Shown here in pieces: positions 1 to 8,586 of a stretch of DNA of 36,930 bases. The DNA lies in contig JARRPX010000086.1 in assembly GCA_037382465.1 (NCBI GenBank), positions 1 to 36,930 of the forward strand, given 5' to 3'. The stretch comes from Anaerolineales bacterium (lineage in GTDB: Bacteria > Chloroflexota > Anaerolineae > Anaerolineales > E44-bin32). The notes beneath the pieces were generated by a model, which was not told the origin of the DNA, made no database searches, and saw only the letters and a list, made by a program, of their open reading frames with translations. Positions within the stretch are counted from its first letter, which is position 1, and the number at the start of each line of letters is the position of its first letter. The translations under genes were made by a program, and so were the position numbers.

Positions 1-14
1 ATTGAATTCGCCAC

Positions 15-3000
15 TCACTTGATTAATCGGGCGTACAGATCCCGGACCGTTTTCGGTGGATCCAACCCCAATTCTGTCGAGAGTCCATTCACGTATTTCT
101 GATAGTGAGCCACGATCTCGCTTCGTCGGCCCAATCGTCCGAGTGCCTCTAAAAATCGGAAATTGGTATCGTCACGAAGGGGATCGATCTGTAAGGCCTG
201 ACGAAGTGTATTGACAGCCCTTAATGGCTGATCGCGGATCAATGCCTCTTCGGCGTGTTGGGCTAACAAATCAAGATATTGAAGTTCTATATCCCGACGC
301 CGTTCGACGACCCAATCTGAATCGAATTCGGATAGAAACGATCCCGTGTAAGAATTGATCGCTTCCGTAAGAGCGAACATACGGCGAGGATCACCGATCG
401 GTAGACTTTCGGCTACCGATGTAGCCCGTTCAAATCGAGCCACATCGTATTCAATGGCGAGTTCAGGATTGACCGAGTATACCGAACCTTCATGCAGAAT
501 CGTCGAACGGCCAAGTACCCGACGCAGGCTGTAAACGGCAGTATGCAAATTCGCCACCTGCCGGCCGGGAGGATGGTGTTGCCAGAAAGTCTCCAGGAGC
601 ACATCCCGGTCAACATGTTGGTGATCAATGAGATAGAACAACACTTCCCGTGCAAGAGGTTTCAGATCCGTGATCTGGGCATCATTCTTGAGAACATTGG
701 CTTCCCCGAATGCTTTGAACACAAGCCGAACACCCCGTAGATCTTTTTCTTCGCCGATGTTCCGGTAATGCTGCGCGACTGCACGCATGGTCTCAACTCT
801 GCGTAGAACAACCGAAAGAGAAGGGTGGCCTGCGAGGCGGTTCCTCGCGAACTCACGAAAGGAATCATCGAATGACAATTCAGCCGACAGCAATTGTTCG
901 GTTCCGTTGGTGTTCGCCCAATCGAGAACACGTACGAGTGTGTTTTGCGCTTCATCCCGGGCCCCGATCGCAAACTCCGCCCGTGATTGGAAGTAGAGAC
1001 CTAACGTGGTAATAGCGACATCGCTGTTGTGTTCCTTTAGCAATATAGATTTCAGCTTCATTATGGACTGCTGGGGTTTAATGTGCGATTCCAGCGCCGC
1101 CAATTGGATCATTATTTCGGATGTCAAATCGCTGGTCTTTTCCAGATTGATCGCACGCCGCAGCCAATCATACGCCAGACTTCCGCCCCCGCGCCGGCGG
1201 TGTAGGACGCTCGTCTGCACGCACCCGTATCGAATTTGTTGTAGATCATCCAATCGTATGGCGATATCCAGTCCCAATCCGTAAAGCTCTGCAGCCTGCA
1301 GGGCGAGGTTGAGATCATTGAATAAATCCGCCTGACCGAAGAGGATCAGAGCTTCCTGCGGAGGACTGGCTGCTTGACGCGCATATTTGAGACCTTCATT
1401 GTAGAGCTCCATGGCCTCTTCATACTCACCGCGCTGATGCGAATCGTGCGCGAGATTCATGAAGGAAACCGCCAGCGGCAGAGGAGCTCCATCCTGCAGC
1501 AAGATTTGATGGGCCTGCTTCGTCGTAGCGTACGCTTCCGAGGATTTCCCCAAAGCAACCTGTATTGTCGATTGATCGATCAAACCGTATGCTAAATCTA
1601 ATTTTCCTTCCGTCTTTTGATATAAAGCAACGGCCTTCGAGCAGTAGGATTCGGCTGCAAGTAAATCTCCCTTCAACGAAGATGCCAGTGCACGCAATCG
1701 ATAGCATTCTGCCTTTTGCAGGCGCTTGCCGGATGGCTTTAAAATATCTTCCGCCCGATTAATTACTTCGATCACAGCCTCATATGATCCGCGACGAAGT
1801 GCTACGTGGCCGCGAAGAATTTCATAATACGCCCGCACATTTTTAGGCGAATCCAGATCCAGCATGGTCTTCGCTTGATCGAGATTTTTCTCCGCCTCCT
1901 CCAGGCGTCCCTGCTGGGTGTATTTCGCCGCGAGGTAAAGTAGCACGCGAGGCGCGGGAGAATCGATCTCTTCGAGCCGCCGCGCCCAAACCTCGAGTGT
2001 TTGCCACCGTCCGCTGACAAACATCTCACGGGCGCGTCTCTCGGCCAACTCGACAGCACGCTTGCCCTCCCCGGCATCGCAGAACAGTTCAACGGCATAC
2101 TCGGGGGAATCATGGTCGGCCAGGTATCTCGCAGCACGGTTGAGCAAGCTCTTGTATCGCTGTGCATCTCCACCCTGCAGGGTTTCCAATAGAAATTCAC
2201 GGAATTGAGGGTGGTATTCGTATGTTCTGGGGCCTTCATCGGTCGCCGTGACGAACAATCCCCGGTCGACGATGCGAGCGAGCATGCTGGAACTATCATC
2301 ACGCTGCAACAAGTAATTGCAGCCCTCCACCGTCATGACCGGAAAAACCGAAGTGTCCAACACGAAACGGCGCAGATCATCCGGTTGGCGATTCAGGACG
2401 ACCGAAGCGAGGTACTCATAGACCATCGGCCGTGAACTCATCTTCAACGCATTCAACCCTCGGCCCGAGAGTTCCGCCGAAAGGATCACCCCCGTGATCC
2501 AGCCACGGGTGTCATGCTGCAATCGCTCCGCGGCATCCTCACCAATTTCCAGGCTGGAATGCACTCGTGCGAGTTTAATAATTTCTTCTCTCGACAAGGC
2601 CAGATCTTGTGGACCGAAGCCGATTAGATTCCCCTCCGCCATGAATTTTGCTAGCGAAACCTCCAGCACTTCACGTCCTGAAGCAATGAGCGTAACCTGT
2701 TCGGGTTGTTCTTCCAAAAATTGGTCCAGGAAATTCAAGATCGGTTTGGACTTGTTGATCCAATGCACGTCGTCCAGCGCAATGACCAAGGTCTCGTTGA
2801 TGTTGGCGTCGATCACTTCGACAAACATGCGTGCGAGAGCTTCAGGTGAGTAATCGGAAAGCGAATCGAAGTCAAATATCCCCTGCAGACGCCGGAAGCG
2901 TCGTTGCAGCGAGCTGGAAAGTACCATGGCAAAATGGAACAAGTCTTGATCTACGGCTGACAGACGCGCCCAACAGACCGGCAATTCCGTGTGTTTCGTA

Positions 3001-3173
3001 AAATCGGCCAGAAGCGTCGTCTTCCCGTATCCCGCCGGGGCGGCTATGATGATGAGTTTTCGGGGAATGTTCGCGTGGATTTCATCGACCAGGTGCTCTC
3101 GATGCACCTTGCTTTCAACATCAAAACTCAGTGGTGTGATTGCATGCCGCAGAACGGAATTGAATTTTGCCAT
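15..3173 (-). CDS. MalT-like ATPase / TPR / BTAD-type transcriptional regulator
   Basis: A 1052-residue signal-integrating regulator. The N-terminal NTPase shows a Walker A (APAGYGKTT, residues 45-53) and a Walker B (LVIALDDVHW, about 129-138), as in the MalT/STAND class. Roughly residues 390-760 are Ala/Leu-rich helical repeats of TPR type. From about 815 a winged-helix OmpR/SARP-like DNA-binding segment appears (LKPLAREVLFYLI; LHTAVYSLRRVLG), followed by a BTAD domain (FLSEFDSDWVVERR; ALQIDPLRDD). Family knowledge: such proteins bind ATP and an inducer, oligomerise and activate transcription; the inducer here is unknown. The start is ATG 3173, only seven bases after the stop of the small gene 3181-3543, so the two are probably co-transcribed. 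The coding region is complete, its stop lying at 15-17. Confidence 0.88.
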   Translation of the reverse strand: MAKFNSVLRHAITPLSFDVESKVHREHLVDEIHANIPRKLIIIAAPAGYGKTTLLADFTKHTELPVCWARLSAVDQDLFHFAMVLSSSLQRRFRRLQGIFDFDSLSDYSPEALARMFVEVIDANINETLVIALDDVHWINKSKPILNFLDQFLEEQPEQVTLIASGREVLEVSLAKFMAEGNLIGFGPQDLALSREEIIKLARVHSSLEIGEDAAERLQHDTRGWITGVILSAELSGRGLNALKMSSRPMVYEYLASVVLNRQPDDLRRFVLDTSVFPVMTVEGCNYLLQRDDSSSMLARIVDRGLFVTATDEGPRTYEYHPQFREFLLETLQGGDAQRYKSLLNRAARYLADHDSPEYAVELFCDAGEGKRAVELAERRAREMFVSGRWQTLEVWARRLEEIDSPAPRVLLYLAAKYTQQGRLEEAEKNLDQAKTMLDLDSPKNVRAYYEILRGHVALRRGSYEAVIEVINRAEDILKPSGKRLQKAECYRLRALASSLKGDLLAAESYCSKAVALYQKTEGKLDLAYGLIDQSTIQVALGKSSEAYATTKQAHQILLQDGAPLPLAVSFMNLAHDSHQRGEYEEAMELYNEGLKYARQAASPPQEALILFGQADLFNDLNLALQAAELYGLGLDIAIRLDDLQQIRYGCVQTSVLHRRRGGGSLAYDWLRRAINLEKTSDLTSEIMIQLAALESHIKPQQSIMKLKSILLKEHNSDVAITTLGLYFQSRAEFAIGARDEAQNTLVRVLDWANTNGTEQLLSAELSFDDSFREFARNRLAGHPSLSVVLRRVETMRAVAQHYRNIGEEKDLRGVRLVFKAFGEANVLKNDAQITDLKPLAREVLFYLIDHQHVDRDVLLETFWQHHPPGRQVANLHTAVYSLRRVLGRSTILHEGSVYSVNPELAIEYDVARFERATSVAESLPIGDPRRMFALTEAINSYTGSFLSEFDSDWVVERRRDIELQYLDLLAQHAEEALIRDQPLRAVNTLRQALQIDPLRDDTNFRFLEALGRLGRRSEIVAHYQKYVNGLSTELGLDPPKTVRDLYARLIK

Positions 3174-3180
3174 CCGTCCC

Positions 3181-3543
3181 TCAACCTACTTCCGACGACG
3201 AATTATCTAGCGAAAAGGCTTTCTCTACTTCGTCTACCGTTCCCTGCTCTCGATAATCCACAGCAGCACGGAAGAGACACCGGCTGGAAGGTGTTAATTC
3301 GGGAAGATGCATGGTAAACGTCAATCTGCTGTTCATGGCACCGATGATATTCGTGCTGGCCAACTCAACATCATCGCCATCCGTGATTACGACAGCTATA
3401 TCCGGTGGAATTCGAAACGGTGTCAACTCCATCGAGATTCTTACTCGACGATGATCCGCTTGAACAGAAAATGACACCTTTCGAATACGAACTTCTTCGG
3501 GCGGGAGAGCATCTTCAGACGGATTATCAACGGGTAATTCCAT
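3181..3543 (-). CDS. Small protein of unknown function upstream of the regulator
   Basis: A 120-residue protein I do not recognise. It has no signal peptide, membrane segment or Cys pair. The first ~20 residues are acidic and Pro-rich; the middle alternates hydrophobic and charged residues (RKVSFSVQADHRRVRISMEL; RLTFTMHLPELTP), suggesting a small beta-sandwich. It starts at ATG 3543, and a frame stop lies just upstream, so no earlier ATG is possible. The stop is seven bases before the regulator's start on the same strand, which argues for an operon and perhaps a role in modulating that regulator (inference). A perfect TATAAT lies about 24 bases upstream of the ATG. Confidence 0.7.
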   Translation of the reverse strand: MELPVDNPSEDALPPEEVRIRKVSFSVQADHRRVRISMELTPFRIPPDIAVVITDGDDVELASTNIIGAMNSRLTFTMHLPELTPSSRCLFRAAVDYREQGTVDEVEKAFSLDNSSSEVG

Positions 3544-3566
3544 GGCCGTTTTGCCGCGTATCCTCC

Positions 3567-3572
3567 ATTATA
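3567..3572 (-). promoter_or_regulatory. Putative -10 for the small gene and regulator
   Basis: On the minus strand a perfect TATAAT occupies 3572-3567, 23 bases before ATG 3543. No good -35 is found at 16-18 bases. The predicted leader is only about 17 nt. The 325-bp divergent gap 3544-3868 holds this hexamer and another on the plus strand, and nothing else I can support. Confidence 0.4.
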
Positions 3573-3758
3573 GGGCATTCCCGAAAGTTTCCACCCCCAA
3601 CCCATGCCATTGGCAGACGTTAAACCTATCACATCTTGCAAAATTTACCACTTGCGCATAGCGGACTTCCTCAAAGTTTCTGTGTTGAATGGGTCAAAAG
3701 TATGCTGGTAGTTGAAAGTGGTAGAATTGATGTGATGTGTTGAAACGCCGATACCCAT

Positions 3759-3764
3759 TATAAT
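3759..3764 (+). promoter_or_regulatory. Putative -10 for the dipeptidase operon
   Basis: Perfect TATAAT at 3759-3764. The nearest -35-like hexamer is TTGAAA at 3740-3745, but the 13-base spacing is too short, so the -35 is uncertain. The predicted start near 3771 would give a leader of about 98 nt before the dipeptidase ATG at 3869. Confidence 0.4.
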
Positions 3765-3868
3765 TCGTTCCACAACTTTCGTATTGACTTGTAATTCAGA
3801 ACCTTTCCCCAGGTGCGTTGGGAAATGCGTTTTTCATTGAAATCTTCCCAACGGTAAGGAGTTCACAC

Positions 3869-5239
3869 ATGTCCGCTAGATCATCTGCCATCGAATGGGC
3901 TCGTTCACACCAGGCCGATGCGTTGGAGGATTTCAAGACCATACTTCGCATACCTTCGATTTCGACGCTGCCGGAAAATAATGAGGACGTCGAGCGAGCA
4001 GCCGAGTGGATCACAGAGAACCTGCGTGAACTCGGATGTGAAGTTGCGAAAACGATCGAAACCGGCGGCCATCCGGTGGTATACGCCGAGTGGCTGGAGG
4101 CCGAATCAGACAAACCGACGATCCTGGTATACGGTCATTACGATGTTCAACCCCCGGAACCCCTGGAGGAATGGGAAAGCGATCCCTTCGACCCTCAAGT
4201 GCGAGGGGAAAATCTGTACGCATGCGGCGCATCCGACATGAAGGGACAAATGATTGCCTTTCTCACGGCAGTGAAGGCCATCCAAAGCACCTCCCGATTG
4301 CCCGTGAATCTCAAATTCATGTTCGAAGGAGAAGAGGAAGTTGGTTCGCCCCATCTCGCCGACTTTATCCACGAACACAAGGATATGTTGTCCAGCACTT
4401 TTTGTTTGAACTGCGATTCGGGGATATTGGATCCCGAAACCCCCTCGCTGACGTATACCTTGCGCGGTCTGTCCTACTTCGAACTTCGCTTACAAGGCGC
4501 TAGAAGCGATTTGCATTCCGGCTTGTTTGGCGGTGCGATCGACAATCCCGCCAACGTTCTTTGCCAGTTGATCGCAGGCATGCGCGACGCCAGCGGCAGA
4601 GTCACACTTCCCGGCTTTTATGACGATGTCCGTCCGCTGACGGACGAAGACCGTGAGGAGATGGTCGCCAAACCGGATTCCTGGTGGCTCGAGCAGACTG
4701 GCGTTCCCGTCCTTTTCGGCGAAGAAGGATACACGGCTGCGGAGAGAGCCACTGCCCGTCCGACGTTGGACGTCAACGGCCTGCTGAGTGGCTTTACGGG
4801 CGAAGGCTCGAAAACCGTGCTTCCTGCGAAGGCCATGGCGAAATTCTCCATGCGCCTGGTGCCCGATCAGGATCCGAATAAAATCAAAACCATCGTGGAA
4901 ACTTACCTGACCGAGAACGCTCCGCCTACCGTAACCTGGGAATTAGAGGATTTGTCGAGCTGCTTCCCGTCGATCAGCGAGCGCGATTCGGCTTCTGTCC
5001 GTGCAGCAACGCGTGCCTTCGAGAAAGTCTGGGGTAAAGCCCCCGTCTTTCAACGTCAGGGTGGTTCCGTTCCCGTTGTGGGCATCATCCAGGAGCTGCT
5101 GGGATTGGAAAGTCTGATCATGGGTTTCGGCTTGCCCGACGACAACCTGCACGCCCCCAACGAGAAGCAGCACATCCCTACGTTTTATCGCGGCATCGAG
5201 ACCTACATTCATTATCTATTCGAGACAGCAGAAGACTAG
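3869..5239 (+). CDS. M20-family metallopeptidase (dipeptidase)
   Basis: A 456-residue di-zinc peptidase of family M20 (dipeptidase / CNDP-like). Visible motifs are the first metal-ligand and catalytic stretch YGHYDVQPPEP (H90, D92), the bridging region GASDMKGQ (D123) and the catalytic Glu region FEGEEEVGS (E155/E156). A central lid-type dimerisation domain follows (about residues 190-340, with LHSGLFGG), then the C-terminal catalytic half. The frame is open upstream to a TTG at 3818, but ATG 3869 is chosen because AAGGAG (3856-3861) sits seven bases before it. No signal peptide, so cytoplasmic cleavage of short peptides is expected. The downstream DUF1385 gene begins three bases after the stop, so they form an operon. 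Confidence 0.92.
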   Translation: MSARSSAIEWARSHQADALEDFKTILRIPSISTLPENNEDVERAAEWITENLRELGCEVAKTIETGGHPVVYAEWLEAESDKPTILVYGHYDVQPPEPLEEWESDPFDPQVRGENLYACGASDMKGQMIAFLTAVKAIQSTSRLPVNLKFMFEGEEEVGSPHLADFIHEHKDMLSSTFCLNCDSGILDPETPSLTYTLRGLSYFELRLQGARSDLHSGLFGGAIDNPANVLCQLIAGMRDASGRVTLPGFYDDVRPLTDEDREEMVAKPDSWWLEQTGVPVLFGEEGYTAAERATARPTLDVNGLLSGFTGEGSKTVLPAKAMAKFSMRLVPDQDPNKIKTIVETYLTENAPPTVTWELEDLSSCFPSISERDSASVRAATRAFEKVWGKAPVFQRQGGSVPVVGIIQELLGLESLIMGFGLPDDNLHAPNEKQHIPTFYRGIETYIHYLFETAED

Positions 5240-5242
5240 AAC

Positions 5243-6166
5243 ATGCAGGAGATGAAGAACAGCATGGAAGAAAAATTGCCAGCGTACGGCGGCCAGGCGT
5301 TGATCGAAGGTGTAATGATGCGTGGTAAACATAGTTGTGCCATGGCCGTGCGTGCACCAGATCAATCCATCGTCGTCGAAACTGAAAAACTCGGCAGCAT
5401 CTATCAAAGCAGGATTGCCCAACTGCCGTTCGTCCGCGGTTTGATCACGCTCTGGGATGCACTCGCTCTCGGCATACGGGCACTCGTATTTTCAGCGAAC
5501 ATTCAAGCGCCGGAAGATGAGAAGATCGAAGGCGGGATGCTCGCCCTCACCCTCGTGCCCTCGCTGCTCTTCGCTGTTGCCGTTTTCATGCTCCTGCCTA
5601 TCGGTATCGCTTATCTGGCGGAACGATTCCTTGCCTGGAACGCCTGGCAATCCAATCTGCTCGAGGGTTTCGTGCGCCTCGGATTGCTGCTTGCCTACCT
5701 CGCAGCCATACGCCGCGTTGCGGACATTCGACGCGTCTACATGTATCATGGCGCAGAACATAAAACGATCAACGCCTTCGAAGATGGCGCGGAACTGAAC
5801 ATAGAAGGTGTGCGGCCTTACTCGCGCCAACATCCCCGCTGCGGAACGGCCTTCCTGCTCACTGTTTTTGTATTTTCGATACTGCTGTTCAGCGCCATTG
5901 GTCCCTTACCGATGCTGACCCGAATCATAAGCCGCCTGGTGCTGCTCCCCTTGCTCGCTTCGCTGGCTTATGAGTACATCCGCTTCACGGGAACATTGCA
6001 CAACCATACCCTGGCGAAAATCCTCATGGCACCGAATCTATGGCTGCAGAACATGACGACGGCTGAGCCGGATGATGATATGCTGGCAATCGCCATCGCA
6101 GCCTTTAAAGCCATGTATTCGGAAGAACAACGGCTGGCAGCCGAAGCATCGGCCGTCTCAACTTGA
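5243..6166 (+). CDS. DUF1385 family membrane protein (YqhQ-like)
   Basis: A 307-residue integral membrane protein of the DUF1385 family, whose function is unknown. The family signature is clear: YGGQALIEGVMMRG near the N-terminus, and YHGAEHKTINAFEDG followed by RQHPRCGTAFLL in the second half. Hydrophobic segments lie at about residues 90-120, 130-160 and 200-250. Start ATG 5243 has no obvious ribosome binding site; an alternative ATG at 5264, with AGGAG at 5247-5251 twelve bases upstream, would shorten it by seven residues. It follows the dipeptidase by three bases, suggesting translational coupling. The C-terminal ~40 residues are cytoplasmic in character (EEQRLAAEASA). Confidence 0.88.
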   Translation: MQEMKNSMEEKLPAYGGQALIEGVMMRGKHSCAMAVRAPDQSIVVETEKLGSIYQSRIAQLPFVRGLITLWDALALGIRALVFSANIQAPEDEKIEGGMLALTLVPSLLFAVAVFMLLPIGIAYLAERFLAWNAWQSNLLEGFVRLGLLLAYLAAIRRVADIRRVYMYHGAEHKTINAFEDGAELNIEGVRPYSRQHPRCGTAFLLTVFVFSILLFSAIGPLPMLTRIISRLVLLPLLASLAYEYIRFTGTLHNHTLAKILMAPNLWLQNMTTAEPDDDMLAIAIAAFKAMYSEEQRLAAEASAVST

Positions 6167-6203
6167 TCCACCGCTCCCATTTCATCGGCGAATTCGACGT
6201 TCA

Positions 6204-6232
6204 TTGACTGGCCCCGGACGGCTGGGTACAAT
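6204..6232 (+). promoter_or_regulatory. Sigma-70-type promoter of the tRNA-modification operon
   Basis: TTGACT at 6204-6209, a 17-base spacer, and TACAAT at 6227-6232: five of six consensus bases in each hexamer with ideal spacing. The predicted start is about 6239-6240, leaving a leader of about 14 nt that contains a GGGG-type ribosome binding site before ATG 6254. It sits in the only sizeable gap between the DUF1385 gene and the sulfur carrier gene, so it should drive ttuB-ttuA-queF-yhhQ. Confidence 0.75.
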
Positions 6233-6253
6233 CCTTGAGAAATTGGGGTCAAT

Positions 6254-6460
6254 ATGCCGATATCCATTAAATTGCGAGATACTGTATACGAAGTACGGGC
6301 AGGCATGACAGCTCGAGACGCGCTGAAGAAAATCAATGTGCTGCCCGAGACGGTTCTCATAACCAGAAATGGGGAACTCATTACCGACGACGAGATTCTC
6401 ACAGATGGAGAGGAAATCCGCTTGATCGCTGTAATTTCAGGCGGTTCCAATCGCGGATAG
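6254..6460 (+). CDS. ttuB: TtuB/ThiS/MoaD-type sulfur carrier with C-terminal extension
   Basis: A 68-residue beta-grasp sulfur carrier. The ThiS/MoaD-like core ends in EIRLIAVISGG, the usual Gly-Gly that is adenylated and converted to a thiocarboxylate. Here four more residues (SNRG) follow the Gly-Gly before the stop. Such extensions are known in a few carriers that need trimming by a JAMM-type protease before use; no such protease gene is in this window. The gene is 24 bases upstream of a clear ttuA homologue, so a role as sulfur donor for tRNA 2-thiolation is the best reading, though ThiS or MoaD roles cannot be excluded by sequence alone. Start ATG 6254 follows GGGG at about 6244. Confidence 0.8.
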   Translation: MPISIKLRDTVYEVRAGMTARDALKKINVLPETVLITRNGELITDDEILTDGEEIRLIAVISGGSNRG

Positions 6461-6484
6461 TTCCCAATGGATCGATAGACAGCC

Positions 6485-7444
6485 ATGAATTGTCGAAAGT
6501 GCGGCAAGAAAGCCGTGATCAACATGCGACAGCACAAGCTGGGCTTGTGTGAAGAGCATTTCCTCGATTGGATCCCGCAGCAAACGCAACGTTTCATCGA
6601 AAAATATGGGATGTTTACAAAGGATGATCGAATCCTTGTCGCCATCTCCGGCGGAAAGGATTCCTTAAGCCTCTGGGATGTTCTCGTCCGCCTTGGCTAC
6701 CATGCCGATGGGCTTTACATTAACCTGGGGATCGACGATGGAACGCAATACTCCTCAAAATCCAAGCGGTTCGCAGAAGACTTTGCTGAAACCAACAAGC
6801 TGCAATTGCTGTCCGTCGCCACAGAGTCGTCGGAGGGTTTCACGATACCGGAAGCATCCCGTCGTACTTTGCGGGGACAAGACAGGCCGTGTTCCGTGTG
6901 CGGCCTCACCAAACGGCATATCCTCAATCGTGTCGCCCGCGAGAAGAATTATGACGTGCTCGTTACGGGCCACAATCTCGATGACGAAGCTGCAGTGTTG
7001 TTCGGCAACACACTAAATTGGGCGACTGGCTACCTCCTCCGCCAGGGTCCGCTTCTCGAAGCGAAATCCGGATTGGTGCGTAAAGCCAAACCGTTCTTTC
7101 GATTTTACGAACGGGAAACGGCCGCTTATGCACTCCTGCGGGGTATCGAATACATCTATGAAGAATGTCCTTACGCAGCGGGGGCAACATCACTTTATTA
7201 CAAGGAACTACTCAACAGCATGGAAGACAAGCGACCGGGTGCGAAACTGTCTTTCCTGCTCTCCTTCTTGCGAGCGAAAGAATCCGGATTCATCACCGAC
7301 GGCAACTCTGTTGATTCCCGTGAACTTCGAGCTTGCCAATCCTGCGGGCAGCCGACGACGGCTCCGGACATGTGCACCTACTGCCGCACCTGGACGCAAA
7401 TACGCAGCCGACAGCCCAGAACCATCGAAGGGAGCCTCACATGA
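6485..7444 (+). CDS. ttuA: TtuA-like tRNA 2-thiolation enzyme (Fe-S, PP-loop)
   Basis: A 319-residue member of the TtuA/TtcA tRNA thiolation family. An N-terminal zinc finger has Cys3, Cys6, Cys22 and His25; the ATP PP-loop is SGGKDS (55-60); RPCSVCG supplies Cys136 and Cys139, which with Cys228 (EECPY) match the three ligands of the TtuA [4Fe-4S] cluster; a C-terminal zinc finger has Cys284, Cys287, Cys297 and Cys300. This full set, together with the adjacent carrier, points to 2-thiolation of a uridine (position 54 in Thermus, from family knowledge) rather than TtcA C32 thiolation. The start ATG 6485 is fixed by the first zinc-finger Cys. The stop overlaps the queF start (ATGA at 7441-7444). 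Confidence 0.9.
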   Translation: MNCRKCGKKAVINMRQHKLGLCEEHFLDWIPQQTQRFIEKYGMFTKDDRILVAISGGKDSLSLWDVLVRLGYHADGLYINLGIDDGTQYSSKSKRFAEDFAETNKLQLLSVATESSEGFTIPEASRRTLRGQDRPCSVCGLTKRHILNRVAREKNYDVLVTGHNLDDEAAVLFGNTLNWATGYLLRQGPLLEAKSGLVRKAKPFFRFYERETAAYALLRGIEYIYEECPYAAGATSLYYKELLNSMEDKRPGAKLSFLLSFLRAKESGFITDGNSVDSRELRACQSCGQPTTAPDMCTYCRTWTQIRSRQPRTIEGSLT

Positions 7445-7851
7445 CGGAAGCCAAAGACCTGGAGGGACTCACGCTACTCGGGAAAGGTTCAGAACCGAGC
7501 AGACGCCTGGAGACGTTTCCAAACCGCCATCCCAACCGCCGTTACCTTGTACGGCTGGAGTCGGAAGAGTTCACCTGTTTATGCCCTGCGACAGGTCAAC
7601 CCGACTTCGCCGCGATTCACGTCGAATACATCCCCAATGAAAAGATCCTCGAATCCAAATCTTTCAAACTCTATTTGTGGTCCTACCGGGATGAAGGGGT
7701 CTTTCACGAACACGTTACCAACACGATTCTGGACAATCTCGTCGAAGCTCTGGATCCTCATTGGTGCCGGGTGGTCGGCGAATTCAACATCCGCGGCGGC
7801 ATTGCCATCACCGTGGAGTGCGAACACGGAACGCGGGGGGAATTGGGCTGA
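7441..7851 (+). CDS. queF: NADPH-dependent preQ0 reductase QueF
   Basis: A 136-residue, type I (unimodular) QueF that reduces 7-cyano-7-deazaguanine (preQ0) to preQ1 in queuosine synthesis. Family hallmarks are FTCLCPATGQPDF with catalytic Cys48 and Asp55, the NADPH-binding stretch ILESKSFKLYLWSYR (71-83), FHEH with substrate-binding Glu90, and NIRGGIAI near the end. ATG 7441 overlaps the ttuA stop by four bases (ATGA), so translation is coupled; the open frame extends further upstream inside ttuA but only the part from 7441 resembles the family. The yhhQ start is two bases after the stop, linking reduction with precursor uptake. Confidence 0.95.
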   Translation: MTEAKDLEGLTLLGKGSEPSRRLETFPNRHPNRRYLVRLESEEFTCLCPATGQPDFAAIHVEYIPNEKILESKSFKLYLWSYRDEGVFHEHVTNTILDNLVEALDPHWCRVVGEFNIRGGIAITVECEHGTRGELG

Positions 7852-7852
7852 A

Positions 7853-8542
7853 ATGCGTGCGTATCGTTGGTATCCGACCGTACTTGCAGTTTTCGTCACG
7901 ACGTTGATCATCTCGAACATCATCGCAGTGAAGCTGTTCACCGTCCTTAACCTTACCCTGCCCGCTGCGGTGATCCTGTTTCCGATCGCTTATATCTTCG
8001 GCGATGTGCTTACCGAAGTGTATGGGTATGCCCGTGCCCGGCAGGCGATTTGGATCGGATTTGGGTGCAATCTGCTGGCTGTGGCTGCGATATGGATTGG
8101 CGGCTTACTCCCTGCAGATCCGATTTGGACGGCTGGAATCTATACCGACACCCAGGAAGCTTCCCGCGCCTACCAGGCGATCCTGGGCTTTACCCCCCGG
8201 CTGCTGCTGGCCTCGTTTCTGGCTTACCTTGCTGGTGAATTTCTCAACTCCCTCGTGCTTGCTCGCCTCAAATTGACCACAGAGGGCCGCTTCCTCTGGA
8301 TACGAACGATCGCTTCGACCCTCGTTGGCCAGGGCATCGACTCAGCGATCTTCATCAGCATCGCATTCTACGCTCTCCCCGCCTCCGTATTACTCGGCAT
8401 GATCGTCAGCCAATGGCTTTTCAAGAGCGGCTACGAAGCGTTGGCAACGCCGCTGACCTACACGATCGTCAACGCGCTCAAACGAGCCGAGGGCGAAGAC
8501 TACTTCGACCGCGGGACGAACTTCAATCCCCTGCAGTTCTAG
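7853..8542 (+). CDS. yhhQ: Queuosine precursor transporter (YhhQ/ECF-type)
   Basis: A 229-residue polytopic membrane protein of the YhhQ/DUF165 vitamin-uptake family. It shows about six hydrophobic helices and the family stretch PIAYIFGDVLTEVYGYARAR (about 43-62). These transporters import queuine or preQ0/preQ1. Start ATG 7853 lies one base after the queF stop; the frame is open far upstream inside queF, but that part is out of family. Together with queF and without queC, queD or queE in sight, the context suggests salvage of preQ0 followed by reduction (inference). No terminator is evident before the convergent glnA at 8587; the gap 8543-8586 contains nothing notable. Confidence 0.9.
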   Translation: MRAYRWYPTVLAVFVTTLIISNIIAVKLFTVLNLTLPAAVILFPIAYIFGDVLTEVYGYARARQAIWIGFGCNLLAVAAIWIGGLLPADPIWTAGIYTDTQEASRAYQAILGFTPRLLLASFLAYLAGEFLNSLVLARLKLTTEGRFLWIRTIASTLVGQGIDSAIFISIAFYALPASVLLGMIVSQWLFKSGYEALATPLTYTIVNALKRAEGEDYFDRGTNFNPLQF

Positions 8543-8586
8543 CAGTCCTCAACCTCGTTTCGCATGAATGCACGCTGCATCGACGA

